64,000 nt of DNA. It comes from Lacinutrix venerupis (GTDB lineage: Bacteria; Bacteroidota; Bacteroidia; Flavobacteriales; Flavobacteriaceae). A program made the translations under genes and the position numbers. Positions 19,300-28,533 of the stretch are shown one piece after another (within the stretch, counting starts at the first letter, position 1; each line of letters opens with the position of its first letter). The notes beneath the pieces were generated by a model that worked only from the letters and a program-made list of their open reading frames with translations, was not told the origin of the DNA and made no database searches. The stretch lies in NCBI RefSeq assembly GCF_003663945.1, contig NZ_RCCH01000003.1, forward strand, positions 62,001 to 126,000, in the 5' to 3' direction.

Positions 19300-20994
19300 T
19301 TAACCTTCAGGATTAATGTCCCATTCTCCATTAAGTTTAATAAATGCCATTTGTTCTACACCGCTTGAACCGTCGTAGATAGCATAGCTTAATACGTATT
19401 TTTGTTCATCTTCAGCTCCAGGAGCTAATACGTTTTCTAATAAATCGATAAAAACAGTCTTCAACATCTCTTCACTCCAATAAGCAGGATCTGATGAACG
19501 TCTATCGAAATTAGAATATTGGTTTAAACTTGCAACTGGCTCTTCAAATCCAGGCGTAGTTCCATATTCACTAATAATATATGAAAACTCTGTACCAGTT
19601 AATGTAACTCTAATTGTATTATCTGGAACCCATGCTCCGTTATCGAATCCAAATTTTAAAGAAGTTTCGATTGTAGATTCATGAGCACTCCACATACCAT
19701 CTGTAAACGTGTATAAATTCCCTCTTATTTGAGCTCCAGTAGAGCTAGAGTAGTAATCATAAATTACAAAAAGTTCTTCTTCTTCTTGACCGTAAGGGAA
19801 GTTTAACTCTAAGAACGTTGGTAAATAGTTGTCTGGTGACACAGAGCTACTAAAGTTATCATATTGACCTGGCTGTCCAGAACCTGTTCCCATTGAATCG
19901 AAATCTGCAGAGCTTAAATAATAAATATTATCAACAGCTTCCCAATTTCCACCAGAATAGATAAAGTATTCTCCTTTAGAGTTTGTTTCTCCTGTAGCAC
20001 CAAGTGTTTTAATTGCTAAGTCTTGAATTCTCCAACGTGCTGCGTCTCCTTCATCTTCAGTAGGAGTAAGAGGGTCATCAGCTATAGAAGTGTATTTAAA
20101 AGCAATGTTAATTTGTTGTCCATCGTAAGCTGAAAAATCATAATCTTCAGATGAAGCCATATCCCCAGTTGCTGGATTAGCAAGTGTAATCTCATCCCAA
20201 GTTGCAGTTAAAACATCTCCAGAATAATCTGTAGATACTAAGATTTTAATTAAAGATGTATCTCCAGCGAAGTCTAATTCTTGAGTTATTTGAAACTTTA
20301 AGTTATCTTCTCCAGCTAAATCTACTGTAGGAGAAACTAACCACTCTACGTTAGAGTTTTGGTCTCCATCAAAATAACCGTTACCTTGAACATAACCACT
20401 TTCTGAAGTCCAAACAGCATCTGCTCCAGACTCTTCAACTGAAGTCCAACCTTCAAGACTTCCAACAAAATTATATTCTACTATACTTGCTAAACCTACT
20501 GTAGGTGTTTCTGTGTATTGGTCGTATTTTGCTAATACAATTTGTCCTTCCGTTGGAGCAGAAATTTGTGTTGCTAAAACATCTGGGATTTCAGATGTAG
20601 CATTTACATTTGGATAAAATCCAAAAGCATCACTACCTGTAGAAGCATAATCTGAATTAGTAAGCTCATAAATATCTGAATTTGTATAATCGCTTACACC
20701 TTCTGCATTACCAATATAAAGATTATAGTTTACTAAAACTGAAGAATTTTGTCCGTATAATGGATATAATTCTGATAATAAACTTGGAATAGAATCTTTT
20801 GCTTGCTCTTCAGAATCAAAATTTCCAAAACCTAAATTAAAATTTTCATAATCTTCATCTGTTAATGTGTATTCAAATTCACCAACATTTGCTGCTGCTG
20901 GTAAGGCATCAATTTCGTTATTGATGTCGTCTAGTGGATCACAACCTGTAAGGACTGCTCCAACTAATGCTAATAAATAAATTGCTTTTTTCAT
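19300..20994 (-). CDS. Choice-of-anchor-J domain lipoprotein paired with a TBDT
   Basis: 564 aa. Lipobox VLTGC with Cys18, then DPLDD. The middle (about 170-330) has the features of a choice-of-anchor-J beta-sandwich: YNFVGSLEGWTSVEE near its start, VEWLVSPTVDL, and LKFQITQELDFAGDTSLIKI. The N- and C-terminal thirds are not assigned. It follows the TBDT at 21008-23584 by 13 bp and probably works as its surface lipoprotein partner. The architecture parallels the lipoprotein at 43475-44893. Confidence 0.8.
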   Translation of the reverse strand: MKKAIYLLALVGAVLTGCDPLDDINNEIDALPAAANVGEFEYTLTDEDYENFNLGFGNFDSEEQAKDSIPSLLSELYPLYGQNSSVLVNYNLYIGNAEGVSDYTNSDIYELTNSDYASTGSDAFGFYPNVNATSEIPDVLATQISAPTEGQIVLAKYDQYTETPTVGLASIVEYNFVGSLEGWTSVEESGADAVWTSESGYVQGNGYFDGDQNSNVEWLVSPTVDLAGEDNLKFQITQELDFAGDTSLIKILVSTDYSGDVLTATWDEITLANPATGDMASSEDYDFSAYDGQQINIAFKYTSIADDPLTPTEDEGDAARWRIQDLAIKTLGATGETNSKGEYFIYSGGNWEAVDNIYYLSSADFDSMGTGSGQPGQYDNFSSSVSPDNYLPTFLELNFPYGQEEEELFVIYDYYSSSTGAQIRGNLYTFTDGMWSAHESTIETSLKFGFDNGAWVPDNTIRVTLTGTEFSYIISEYGTTPGFEEPVASLNQYSNFDRRSSDPAYWSEEMLKTVFIDLLENVLAPGAEDEQKYVLSYAIYDGSSGVEQMAFIKLNGEWDINPEG

Positions 20995-21007
20995 TTTTCT
21001 TTTTTTT

Positions 21008-23584
21008 TTAAAAATTAAGTTTCATCCCAACACTAAATGTTCTTCCAAAACCGTAATATACATTTGCTGCTCTTGCAGAAGAAGGTGCGATATAGTCTGC
21101 ATCTCCAATAGATCCTTGTCCAGAACCATCTTGTGCATCTGCAATATATTCTGTATCAAATATATTGTTAATTCTTCCTGTTAAAGTAGCATCAAAACTT
21201 CCAAAACTAAAGTTGTGTCTTATAGCTGTATCAAAGATACCGTATGCTGGTACTTCCCAAGCGTCTGGTCCAACTTCTCCTCTATCACTAGGGTCGAATT
21301 GAGCATATAAGTTAGCGAAATAATTGTAATCTAATGTAAATGTTGTTTTTGGTGTTAACTTATAGTTTCCTCCAAGAGCTAAAGTTGTTTGTGCTGCATC
21401 ACCTACGTGAAGGTCTTCAATAATAATATCAACAGTGTCTACTAATTCATTTGCTTCGTCACGAATTTCAACACCTTCAATATTGTTTTGCCATCTCCAA
21501 TCTCCAATAGATGCCATACCTGTAAGTGTTAAGTTATCTGTTGCTTTATATCTTACATCTACTTCAATACCTTTGTGTAATGCATTTACTCCTAAGATGT
21601 TTGCAAAGGCGTTAGAACCGTCTTGTAATTGGAATCTAGCAACCTCTGTTCTGTCTTTCCAAGTTGTGTGGTAAAGGTTAATATTAGCTGATAATTTTTC
21701 TCCTCTAAAACCATATCCTAATTCAAAACTTGTAATTTTTTGGTTTTCTGCATTGTCATTAATATCAACATTGTTGTTACTAGCAAAAACTGCATTGAAA
21801 TATGGTGCTTTTTCAAAATAACCAAGGTTTGCAAAAACATTGTGGTTTTCATCGATATTATAGTTAGCACCACCTTTAGCTCCATAACCAAAGAAGTTGT
21901 AAACATCTGTTTCTCTTAATGGGTCACTATCTAAGTATTGAAAACGGTCAATTCTTTTATATCCAGTATTAGAAGCTGATAATGATACGAATGCAGATAA
22001 TTTATCTTTAGAGTATTCTGCTTGAGTAAAAGCACCTATCCAGTTTACTTTACCATCGTTATCATAAAATATTTTATCTCCAACTTGTGCTTGGTTATTT
22101 GGGTTGTTTACGTCACTATCATCTAATGCATATTGACCTCCAAGTAAATCTGTAACTTCTGTAAAGTGAATACCTTTATAGTTTCTGTAATCTAAACCAC
22201 TTAAAAGAACGATATTATCTGATAAATCTGTTTTTAAAGTAGTTAATACTCCATACCATTTGTGATCGTTTCTAGACGCTCTTAAAAAAGATTCTGATCC
22301 ATTAACACCAGCTGCTTGGTTTTCTGCTACAATTTTATCAAAATTGATAGTTCCTAAATTTCCAATTCTGTAATCGGCATTATCAAAAGAGAATTTACTA
22401 CCATCTCCTCCGGTTCCACCTCCACCACCAGAACCAAACGATACGTATGCCGCTGTAGATAATGATGTTTTTTCAGAAATATCCCAATAGTGGTTTAAAG
22501 ATATTTGAGGTTTGTGGTAAAAGTTATCTTCTGAGTGAGTTACTTGACCATTTTTGTATCCCCAATCTGAGTTGTATTTAATACCTCTTTCGCTAGCTCT
22601 ATAAGTGTCTATAGAATGGCTACTTTGTCTTTGACCATGACGTTGTTTAGCACCAAAAGCAGTAAAAGATATTTTATGCTTATCGTTAATTTCTTTAGAT
22701 AAGTTTATAAAGTAAGATACAGCATTAAACTCTGTACCATCTACGTAACCATCTCCATCTGTTTTTGCAGCAGAAATAGTTGCAGCAAAACCATTGTCCA
22801 TAAGTCCTGTAGAATATGTTAATCCATATTTTTCAAAACCGTCATTACCTAAAGTTGTGTACACATTTCCTCCAGTTTCAACATCTGTAGTTTTAGAGAT
22901 AATGTTAATAGTACCACCAACAGAAGGTACAGCTACTTTAGATGCTCCTAAACCTCTTTGTACTTGCATAGAGCTTGTAACATCTCCTAAACCAGCCCAG
23001 TTAGACCAGTATACTCTACCATTTTCCATGTCGTTTACTGGTACACCATTAATCATAACGGCTACGTTTTCAGAATCGAAACCACGTAAATTAATACGTC
23101 CATCTCCATAACCACCACCACTTTTAGTAGCGTAAACTCCTGGAGTAGACTTTAAAATTTCTGGAAATTCTTGTGTTCCTAATTTTAAAGAAATTTCACT
23201 AGCTCTTATAGTAGATACAGCAACAGGTGTTTTTCTGTCTACTGCTACAGAAGCTATAATGTTAACTTCTTGTAATCCAAATTCGCTAGGTGTTAATTTA
23301 ATTTGCCCAAGGTCTTTATTACCTGTAATTGTAAACTCTTGAGATAGGTAACCTACATAAGATATAATTATTTTAGTATCTGTAGATTGAGTTACAATAC
23401 TAAAATTACCATCGAAATCTGTAGAAATCCCATTAGAAGTTCCAGCTTCAAGGATATTTACACCTGGTAAAGGCATGTTATTTTCTGGTTCTAATACAGT
23501 ACCTGTAACTGTACTTTGAGCCATAGTAAAAGCAGAGCTTAAAATAGCGACTGCAAAAAACAAAATTTTAATTGTGTTTTTCAT
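21008..23584 (-). CDS. TonB-dependent receptor with CarboxypepD_reg-like domain
   Basis: 858 aa. Signal peptide ending FTMAQ, carboxypeptidase-regulatory-like domain (about 23-105; VTGTVLEPENNMPLPGVNI), plug (about 115-225, RGFDSENVAVMINGVPVNDM) and a barrel ending FSVGMKLNF with the C-terminal Phe typical of outer membrane barrels. It shares segments with the TBDT at 40655-43438 (WSNWAGLGDV versus WSNWGGLNDV; EINDKHKISFTAFG versus VINDKHSINFTSIY), so the two are paralogues. The ligand is unknown. Expressed from the -7 box at 23621-23628. Confidence 0.9.
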   Translation of the reverse strand: MKNTIKILFFAVAILSSAFTMAQSTVTGTVLEPENNMPLPGVNILEAGTSNGISTDFDGNFSIVTQSTDTKIIISYVGYLSQEFTITGNKDLGQIKLTPSEFGLQEVNIIASVAVDRKTPVAVSTIRASEISLKLGTQEFPEILKSTPGVYATKSGGGYGDGRINLRGFDSENVAVMINGVPVNDMENGRVYWSNWAGLGDVTSSMQVQRGLGASKVAVPSVGGTINIISKTTDVETGGNVYTTLGNDGFEKYGLTYSTGLMDNGFAATISAAKTDGDGYVDGTEFNAVSYFINLSKEINDKHKISFTAFGAKQRHGQRQSSHSIDTYRASERGIKYNSDWGYKNGQVTHSEDNFYHKPQISLNHYWDISEKTSLSTAAYVSFGSGGGGGTGGDGSKFSFDNADYRIGNLGTINFDKIVAENQAAGVNGSESFLRASRNDHKWYGVLTTLKTDLSDNIVLLSGLDYRNYKGIHFTEVTDLLGGQYALDDSDVNNPNNQAQVGDKIFYDNDGKVNWIGAFTQAEYSKDKLSAFVSLSASNTGYKRIDRFQYLDSDPLRETDVYNFFGYGAKGGANYNIDENHNVFANLGYFEKAPYFNAVFASNNNVDINDNAENQKITSFELGYGFRGEKLSANINLYHTTWKDRTEVARFQLQDGSNAFANILGVNALHKGIEVDVRYKATDNLTLTGMASIGDWRWQNNIEGVEIRDEANELVDTVDIIIEDLHVGDAAQTTLALGGNYKLTPKTTFTLDYNYFANLYAQFDPSDRGEVGPDAWEVPAYGIFDTAIRHNFSFGSFDATLTGRINNIFDTEYIADAQDGSGQGSIGDADYIAPSSARAANVYYGFGRTFSVGMKLNF

Positions 23585-23620
23585 TGTGTGGGATTAAAGT
23601 TATATTGTATAATTTTTTTG

Positions 23621-23628
23621 CAAAATTA
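23621..23628 (-). promoter_or_regulatory. -7 promoter box for the 21-23.6 kb TBDT operon
   Basis: The minus strand reads TAATTTTG, a full TAnnTTTG match, 36 nt before the ATG. Confidence 0.5.
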
Positions 23629-23751
23629 GGCATAATTATAGCTTTTATATTAACTTAATGTTAACATATTTGGTTTGCAGCTAAAATATTATATAATTCA
23701 CTGAAAATTAAATATTAAGAAGTTATTTTTTTAACAAATATTCAACAATAT

Positions 23752-25395
23752 TTATCTAAAATTTTTAAAATATTCTAAAATATTTTGAGTAGAAGCGTCA
23801 TGATTAACAGAAGTGTTAAACTTAATGTCTTTTAAAATGGTGCTAGCAAGTTGTTTGCCTAATTCTACACCAAATTGGTCATAGCTATATATATTCCAAA
23901 TTATACCTTGTACAAATATTTTATGTTCGTACATTGCTATTAGTTTTCCTAAACTCTCCGGAGTTAATTTCTTTATAAAAATTGTATTTGTAGGTTTGTT
24001 TCCTTCAAATACTTTAAAAGGTAATAGCTCATTAATTTCAGCTTCTGATAAGTTTTTTTCTTTAAGTTCTTCTAACACCTCTTCTTTTGTTTTACCGTTT
24101 AAAAGAGCTTCGGTTTGAGCAATGTAGTTTGAAATTAACTTATCGTTATGGTCTTTGTTGCCATGAAGACTTTGAGCAAAACCAATAAAATCTGCAGGAA
24201 TTAACTTTGTGCCTTGGTGTATAAGTTGAAAAAAGGCATGTTGTGAATTTGTACCTGGTTCTCCCCAAATTAATGTTCCTGTTTCGTAATTTACTCTATT
24301 TCCATTTCTGTCTATAGATTTTCCATTACTTTCCATAATGCCTTGCTGCAAATAAGTTGCAAACTGATTTAAGTATTGAGAATAAGCAATTACTGCTTCG
24401 CTCTCTGCTTTAAAAAAGTTATTATACCAAACGCTTATTAAAGCTAAAACAACTGGAATATTATTGCTGAATTCTTCGTTTTTAAAATGAATATCCATTG
24501 CGTTAGCTCCTTTTAATAATTTATTAAAATTATCGAAACCAACAGCTAAGCTTATTGTTAAACCTACGGCGCTCCATAAAGAAAAACGTCCACCAACCCA
24601 ATTCCACATTGGAAATATATTGTTTTCGTCTATGCCAAAATCTTTTACTTTTTCAATATTTGTAGAAACCGCTACAAAATGTTTAGCAACATCATTTTGT
24701 GTTGCATGTTCAAGAAACCATTGTCGTATTGTTGTGGCATTAGATAATGTTTCTTGGGTTGTAAATGTTTTAGATACAATTACAAATAAAGTAGTTTCTG
24801 GATCAAGTTTTTTTAACACTTCGTTTACGTGATCTCCATCTACGTTACTTACAAAATGAGTGGTTAAATGATTTTTATAAAATTGAAGAGAATCTACAAC
24901 CATTGCTGGTCCTAAGTCACTACCGCCAATACCAATATTTACAATATCTGTAAATGGCTTATTGGTGTATCCTTTTTTGTTTCCGTTTACAATTTCGTTA
25001 GTAAATGCTTCAATTTTAGTTTTTACTTTAAAAATTTCCGGCATTACATTTTTGCCATCTACCAAAACAGTATCTGTTTCTTTGCCTCTTAAAGCAGTAT
25101 GTAAAACAGCTCTATTTTCTGTTTTGTTAATACTATCTCCAGAATAATATGATGCAATAGCTTCTTTTAATTTTACTTGGTCTACGAGGTCTAAAAGTAG
25201 TTTAAACGTCTCTTCTGTAATTCGATTTTTAGAAAAATCTACATAAAAGTCTTCCCAATTAATTGTGAACTTGTTTGCTCTATCTTTGTTTTTAGAGAAT
25301 AGGTCTTTAATTTCTATTTCTTTTACTTTTTCAAAATGATTTTGAAGCGCTTTCCATGCGTCTGTAGTTGTTGGATTTATAGAAGGTAGTGCCAT
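23752..25395 (-). CDS. pgi: Glucose-6-phosphate isomerase
   Basis: 547 aa, normal length. It interconverts glucose-6-phosphate and fructose-6-phosphate in glycolysis and gluconeogenesis. Phosphate and active-site motifs: VNIGIGGSDLGP, GGRFSLWSAVGL, QGIMESNGKS with the catalytic Glu, NSQHAFFQ with the catalytic His, and YDQFGVELGKQLA with the C-terminal Lys. It starts 11 bp after the M23 peptidase stop, so it is the last gene of the DUF3108-TDO-M23-pgi run. No clear terminator in the 167 bp that follow. Confidence 0.98.
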   Translation of the reverse strand: MALPSINPTTTDAWKALQNHFEKVKEIEIKDLFSKNKDRANKFTINWEDFYVDFSKNRITEETFKLLLDLVDQVKLKEAIASYYSGDSINKTENRAVLHTALRGKETDTVLVDGKNVMPEIFKVKTKIEAFTNEIVNGNKKGYTNKPFTDIVNIGIGGSDLGPAMVVDSLQFYKNHLTTHFVSNVDGDHVNEVLKKLDPETTLFVIVSKTFTTQETLSNATTIRQWFLEHATQNDVAKHFVAVSTNIEKVKDFGIDENNIFPMWNWVGGRFSLWSAVGLTISLAVGFDNFNKLLKGANAMDIHFKNEEFSNNIPVVLALISVWYNNFFKAESEAVIAYSQYLNQFATYLQQGIMESNGKSIDRNGNRVNYETGTLIWGEPGTNSQHAFFQLIHQGTKLIPADFIGFAQSLHGNKDHNDKLISNYIAQTEALLNGKTKEEVLEELKEKNLSEAEINELLPFKVFEGNKPTNTIFIKKLTPESLGKLIAMYEHKIFVQGIIWNIYSYDQFGVELGKQLASTILKDIKFNTSVNHDASTQNILEYFKNFR

Positions 25396-25406
25396 ATTTG
25401 TTTTCT

Positions 25407-26723
25407 CTAAGTGATTAATTTTTGTTCTTGGAGGTTGTTTTTTAAACTATCAGATTTATTAGATTTTTGTGGGTAATCGAGTAATTCTAATTGTTTTTTT
25501 AAAGGTTTTATATATTCTAAAAACTTTACTTTTAAACTGTCTGAAATTGGTTTTGCTTCTGGTAGTTTTTCTTTAAAAGGATCGACTTGTTTTCCATTTT
25601 TCCAGAAACGATAACATACATGAGGACCAGAGGTATTACCAGTCATGCCTACATAACCTATAACTTCACCTTGTTTTACAAAATCTCCAACTTTAGCTTT
25701 ACGTTTAGACATATGCAGGTATTGTGTAGTATAGGTAGCATTATGTTTAACTTTTACATAATTACCATTACCACCACGTCTTGCAGATTCTATAACTGTA
25801 CCATTTGCTGTAGACATAATTGGAGTTCCTACTTTGGCAGCAAAATCTGTTCCTTTATGTGGTCTTACTCTGTTTCCGTATAAGGCTATTCGTCTTTTTA
25901 AATTATATCGAGATGATATACGACTAAAGCTAACAGGCGATTTTAAAAAGGCACGACGTAAATTTTTTGCTTCATCACTAAAATAATCTCTAATGCCTAA
26001 AACAGAATCTGTTTCAAATTCAAAAGCATAAAATGGTTCTTTGTTGTGTTCGAAATAGGCAGCTTTTACTTCGTGGATACCAGCGTAAATAGAATCGTCT
26101 ATATATTTTTCGGTATAAATAACTTTAAACTTATCGTTTTTTTGAAGTCTAGAAAAGTCTATGGTCCAGGCATAAATATCACTCATTTTTAGGGCTAAAA
26201 CAAATGGTTTACCTTCATCGTCCATAGATTGTGATATGTTTGATGTTATTATTCCTGAAGCTGTTTTTTCAACATATTTAATAGGTTTGTAACTTGTATA
26301 TGCTTTAATAGAATCTTGAAAATCTACTACAACATAACGCTCTTTTGTAGGTTGATAGATAAAACATTTTGGTGTTTGTAATGAATCGTTATCACACAGT
26401 AAAGTATAAGGTTTACCTAAATGAAGTTTTGTAATATCAAAACTATCTTTAGTTTGCTCTGCTATTTGATATATTTTAGAGTAGCTTAAATTGTTTTTTT
26501 GAAGAATATCACCAAAAGTATCTCCTTTTCTTATGGTGTCTTTTTTTACAATATATTCGTTTAAGTTAAATCCAAATTCGTAAATTTCTTCGGGTTGTTC
26601 AACTAATACAGTATCTAAAGATTCGTTATTTTCAGCATCTTCTTTACAACTAAAAAAAGATATTAAACATATTAATATTATTAAATATTTTTTCCCCAAT
26701 CTTCTAATTCCTTTTGGCTCCAT
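25407..26723 (-). CDS. M23 peptidase family lipoprotein (peptidoglycan endopeptidase)
   Basis: 438 aa from the ATG at 26723. The signal peptide ends in the lipobox ISFFSC and KED follows, fitting surface-lipoprotein export. A TTG at 26699 (GKKYLIILICL just after it) gives a shorter, equally good signal peptide. Either start overlaps the tryptophan dioxygenase end (43 or 19 bp). The C-terminal M23 domain (about 295-400) has HKGTDF for the first zinc ligands and YLHMSK. The usual HxH reads PHVCYRF, so Cys stands at the second His position, a variant I believe common in Bacteroidota. An N-terminal LysM-like region (KGDTFGDILQKNNLSYSKI) may bind peptidoglycan. Confidence 0.88.
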   Translation of the reverse strand: MEPKGIRRLGKKYLIILICLISFFSCKEDAENNESLDTVLVEQPEEIYEFGFNLNEYIVKKDTIRKGDTFGDILQKNNLSYSKIYQIAEQTKDSFDITKLHLGKPYTLLCDNDSLQTPKCFIYQPTKERYVVVDFQDSIKAYTSYKPIKYVEKTASGIITSNISQSMDDEGKPFVLALKMSDIYAWTIDFSRLQKNDKFKVIYTEKYIDDSIYAGIHEVKAAYFEHNKEPFYAFEFETDSVLGIRDYFSDEAKNLRRAFLKSPVSFSRISSRYNLKRRIALYGNRVRPHKGTDFAAKVGTPIMSTANGTVIESARRGGNGNYVKVKHNATYTTQYLHMSKRKAKVGDFVKQGEVIGYVGMTGNTSGPHVCYRFWKNGKQVDPFKEKLPEAKPISDSLKVKFLEYIKPLKKQLELLDYPQKSNKSDSLKNNLQEQKLIT

Positions 26724-27604
26724 AAATCTGGAAAGAATATTCTTCTTTGATATTTTGGATGCATATATTTTACCCATTCGCTTCCTCCTGTCGCTTCTGC
26801 TGTTTTACCACCAATATTAAGATAATGGTTAGCTGTGTTATAATGTGCCATTACCCATGTAATATTTACAGTATAGTCGTAATGACGCATTGCTTTAATT
26901 AAATCTTGATCTTCTCTAACCTCTTGTGGTAATCTTTTAAAGATGGTCCACAAATTATGTGTGTTATAGAACTCTGCAAATCTAATAAATTCGTCTTTGT
27001 ATTTCTCTTCGAAAACTGTTAATGTATAGGATTTTTTTCCTGTTTTGTAGTCTTTTCCTGCTGCTTGCCAATATAAATGTTCGAATGCGTGCTCGAAAGA
27101 TGTGTTACGGTCTATTGTTTCTCTAAAGCGATTGTCTATTAAATTTATTAGTTCGGTAGAGGCAAATTCGATTTTTCGATATTGTGCACTTTGAAAACCA
27201 CTTGCAGGAGTTAACGTGTTTCTAAACTTATTGTATTGTTCTACATCCATACCGTCCTTCATCACGGTGAATGATGAAGTAAGTACATCGAAATAACGAC
27301 TTATACGCATAATTTTAGTTTCGAAAAAAGCAGCTGTAATATCTTCTTTTTTAGCAACTTGGTCAATTTCCCAAAGAATCATTTTAAACAACAATTCGTT
27401 GACTTGATGGTACATTAAAAATACCATTTCATCTGGTAACGTTGTACGTTGTACTTGAAGGTTTAGTAGTGCATCGGTTTGAATGTAATCCCAATAATCT
27501 ATTGGTTTGCTATGTAGTAAGCCTTCTAAATGTGTGTTTACATTTTGGTCTAATGCTCTGTATTTATCGTTTAGTTGGTCGGTTATTTTGTTGTCTAAAT
27601 TCAT
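26681..27604 (-). CDS. Tryptophan 2,3-dioxygenase family protein
   Basis: 307 aa. Haem dioxygenase that opens the indole ring of tryptophan to N-formylkynurenine. MYHQVNELLFKMIL has the substrate/haem-pocket His of the family, TPASGFQSAQYRKIE is its strongest signature, and WVMAHYNTANHYL plus TGGSEWVKYM match the haem-proximal and substrate-loop segments. The ATG at 27604 lies 1 bp after the DUF3108 stop; a TTG at 27616 would overlap that gene. With hppD and hmgA just upstream, the region covers breakdown of both tryptophan and tyrosine. No kynureninase or kynurenine monooxygenase gene is in view. Confidence 0.9.
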   Translation of the reverse strand: MNLDNKITDQLNDKYRALDQNVNTHLEGLLHSKPIDYWDYIQTDALLNLQVQRTTLPDEMVFLMYHQVNELLFKMILWEIDQVAKKEDITAAFFETKIMRISRYFDVLTSSFTVMKDGMDVEQYNKFRNTLTPASGFQSAQYRKIEFASTELINLIDNRFRETIDRNTSFEHAFEHLYWQAAGKDYKTGKKSYTLTVFEEKYKDEFIRFAEFYNTHNLWTIFKRLPQEVREDQDLIKAMRHYDYTVNITWVMAHYNTANHYLNIGGKTAEATGGSEWVKYMHPKYQRRIFFPDLWSQKELEDWGKNI

Positions 27605-27605
27605 T

Positions 27606-28385
27606 TTAATTATCAAAAATAATTTTAAATGGATGTTTTAATCCTTTAAAAGATTCAAGATCAGCTCTTAAAGAGCCAACTGCTAAATCTGCTTTGATTC
27701 GTAAAGGTACTTTATTTTTATCTTTTGAAACCCATAGTGTTAAACTTTCTTCTTCTTTAAATACTCGACCAGCCATAACGTAAGGCCTAAATTTTAGAGT
27801 TGCTACTTTACCAAATTCTGTTTTAATTATTTCTTCGCCTAAATATTTTAGCTTAAAGCCATAATTTTCTTCGTCGAAAAACATATCGGTTTTTATTTCG
27901 TCTCCTATTTTTAATGTAGAAGCATCAATATTATTCCTTAAATAATAGTACATGGAAACCATGTCTTGAACATTTGGTTTTGTAGTTATTGTTTTTTTAG
28001 TATTGTGTTTTTTATTGTGAACTAAGGCTGTATTTGCATTATGGTCGAAATTTATTTCAATATTTTTTTTGTGTCCTCCTTCATCAATATTTCTTATAAA
28101 TCTATATGGAATTAATTTTTCTGTGTCAAAATAGCTTTCATAACGGTCTGTAACTTTAAAAAACCATTTAATCATTCCGGTAGTCCAGCCTTTTCCAACA
28201 ACATGAAACACAGGTTTTCCTTCTAATTTTGTTTTATTAACAGATAGTGTTGCATTTCCTGCCTTAAGAAAGTTGCTATAGCTCATTTTAAATTTAAACC
28301 ATTCACCGTCTTGAAAAGCACTTTCTTGAGCAGATGCTAGGTTTATAGAGGCTATTGCGATTAGTATAAGTAGTAATTTTTTCAT
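27606..28385 (-). CDS. DUF3108 domain periplasmic protein
   Basis: 259 aa, exported (signal peptide MKKLLLILIAIASINLASAQ). The body matches DUF3108: FQDGEWFKFKMSY, YESYFDTEKLIPYRF, DMVSMYYYLRN, VWVSKD-type segment LWVSKDKNKVPLRI. DUF3108 proteins are predicted beta-rich periplasmic proteins of unknown role. The ATG at 28385 was chosen because the earlier in-frame codon at 28409 lies inside the -7 box at 28407-28414. First gene of the run that continues into the tryptophan dioxygenase. Confidence 0.88.
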   Translation of the reverse strand: MKKLLLILIAIASINLASAQESAFQDGEWFKFKMSYSNFLKAGNATLSVNKTKLEGKPVFHVVGKGWTTGMIKWFFKVTDRYESYFDTEKLIPYRFIRNIDEGGHKKNIEINFDHNANTALVHNKKHNTKKTITTKPNVQDMVSMYYYLRNNIDASTLKIGDEIKTDMFFDEENYGFKLKYLGEEIIKTEFGKVATLKFRPYVMAGRVFKEEESLTLWVSKDKNKVPLRIKADLAVGSLRADLESFKGLKHPFKIIFDN

Positions 28386-28406
28386 AATGTTATATAATGT
28401 ATTCAA

Positions 28407-28414
28407 CAAAATTA
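28407..28414 (-). promoter_or_regulatory. -7 promoter box for the DUF3108-TDO-M23-pgi operon
   Basis: The minus strand reads TAATTTTG, a full TAnnTTTG match, 21 nt before the ATG at 28385. Confidence 0.55.
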
Positions 28415-28472
28415 TAAAGCATATATTGCCTTATTAAGTTAGATTACAATTACTATTCCAAAAATATAAAAC

Positions 28473-28508
28473 AAAAAAATGCCATCTAATAATTTGATGG
28501 CATTTTTA
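28473..28508 (-). terminator. Terminator after hppD
   Basis: AAAAATGCCATC and GATGGCATTTTT pair around a 9-nt loop, 26 bp after the hppD stop. It separates hmgA-hppD from the next operon. Confidence 0.88.
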
Positions 28509-28533
28509 ATGAATTATTAACAAGAAGCATTAA

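Noticed and set aside
19300-20994. SusD-like partner of the TBDT
   Set aside because: No TPR-rich SusD pattern; the visible domain is a choice-of-anchor-J beta-sandwich.
21435-21674. Opposite-strand open frames inside TBDT, pgi, ileS and other large genes
   Set aside because: They are shadows of strongly supported genes, with odd composition and no family match.
22386-22440. Gly-rich repeat (GSGGGGGTGGDG) inside the TBDT as a microsatellite or phase-variable tract
   Set aside because: Codons vary across the run, so it is an ordinary flexible loop of the barrel.
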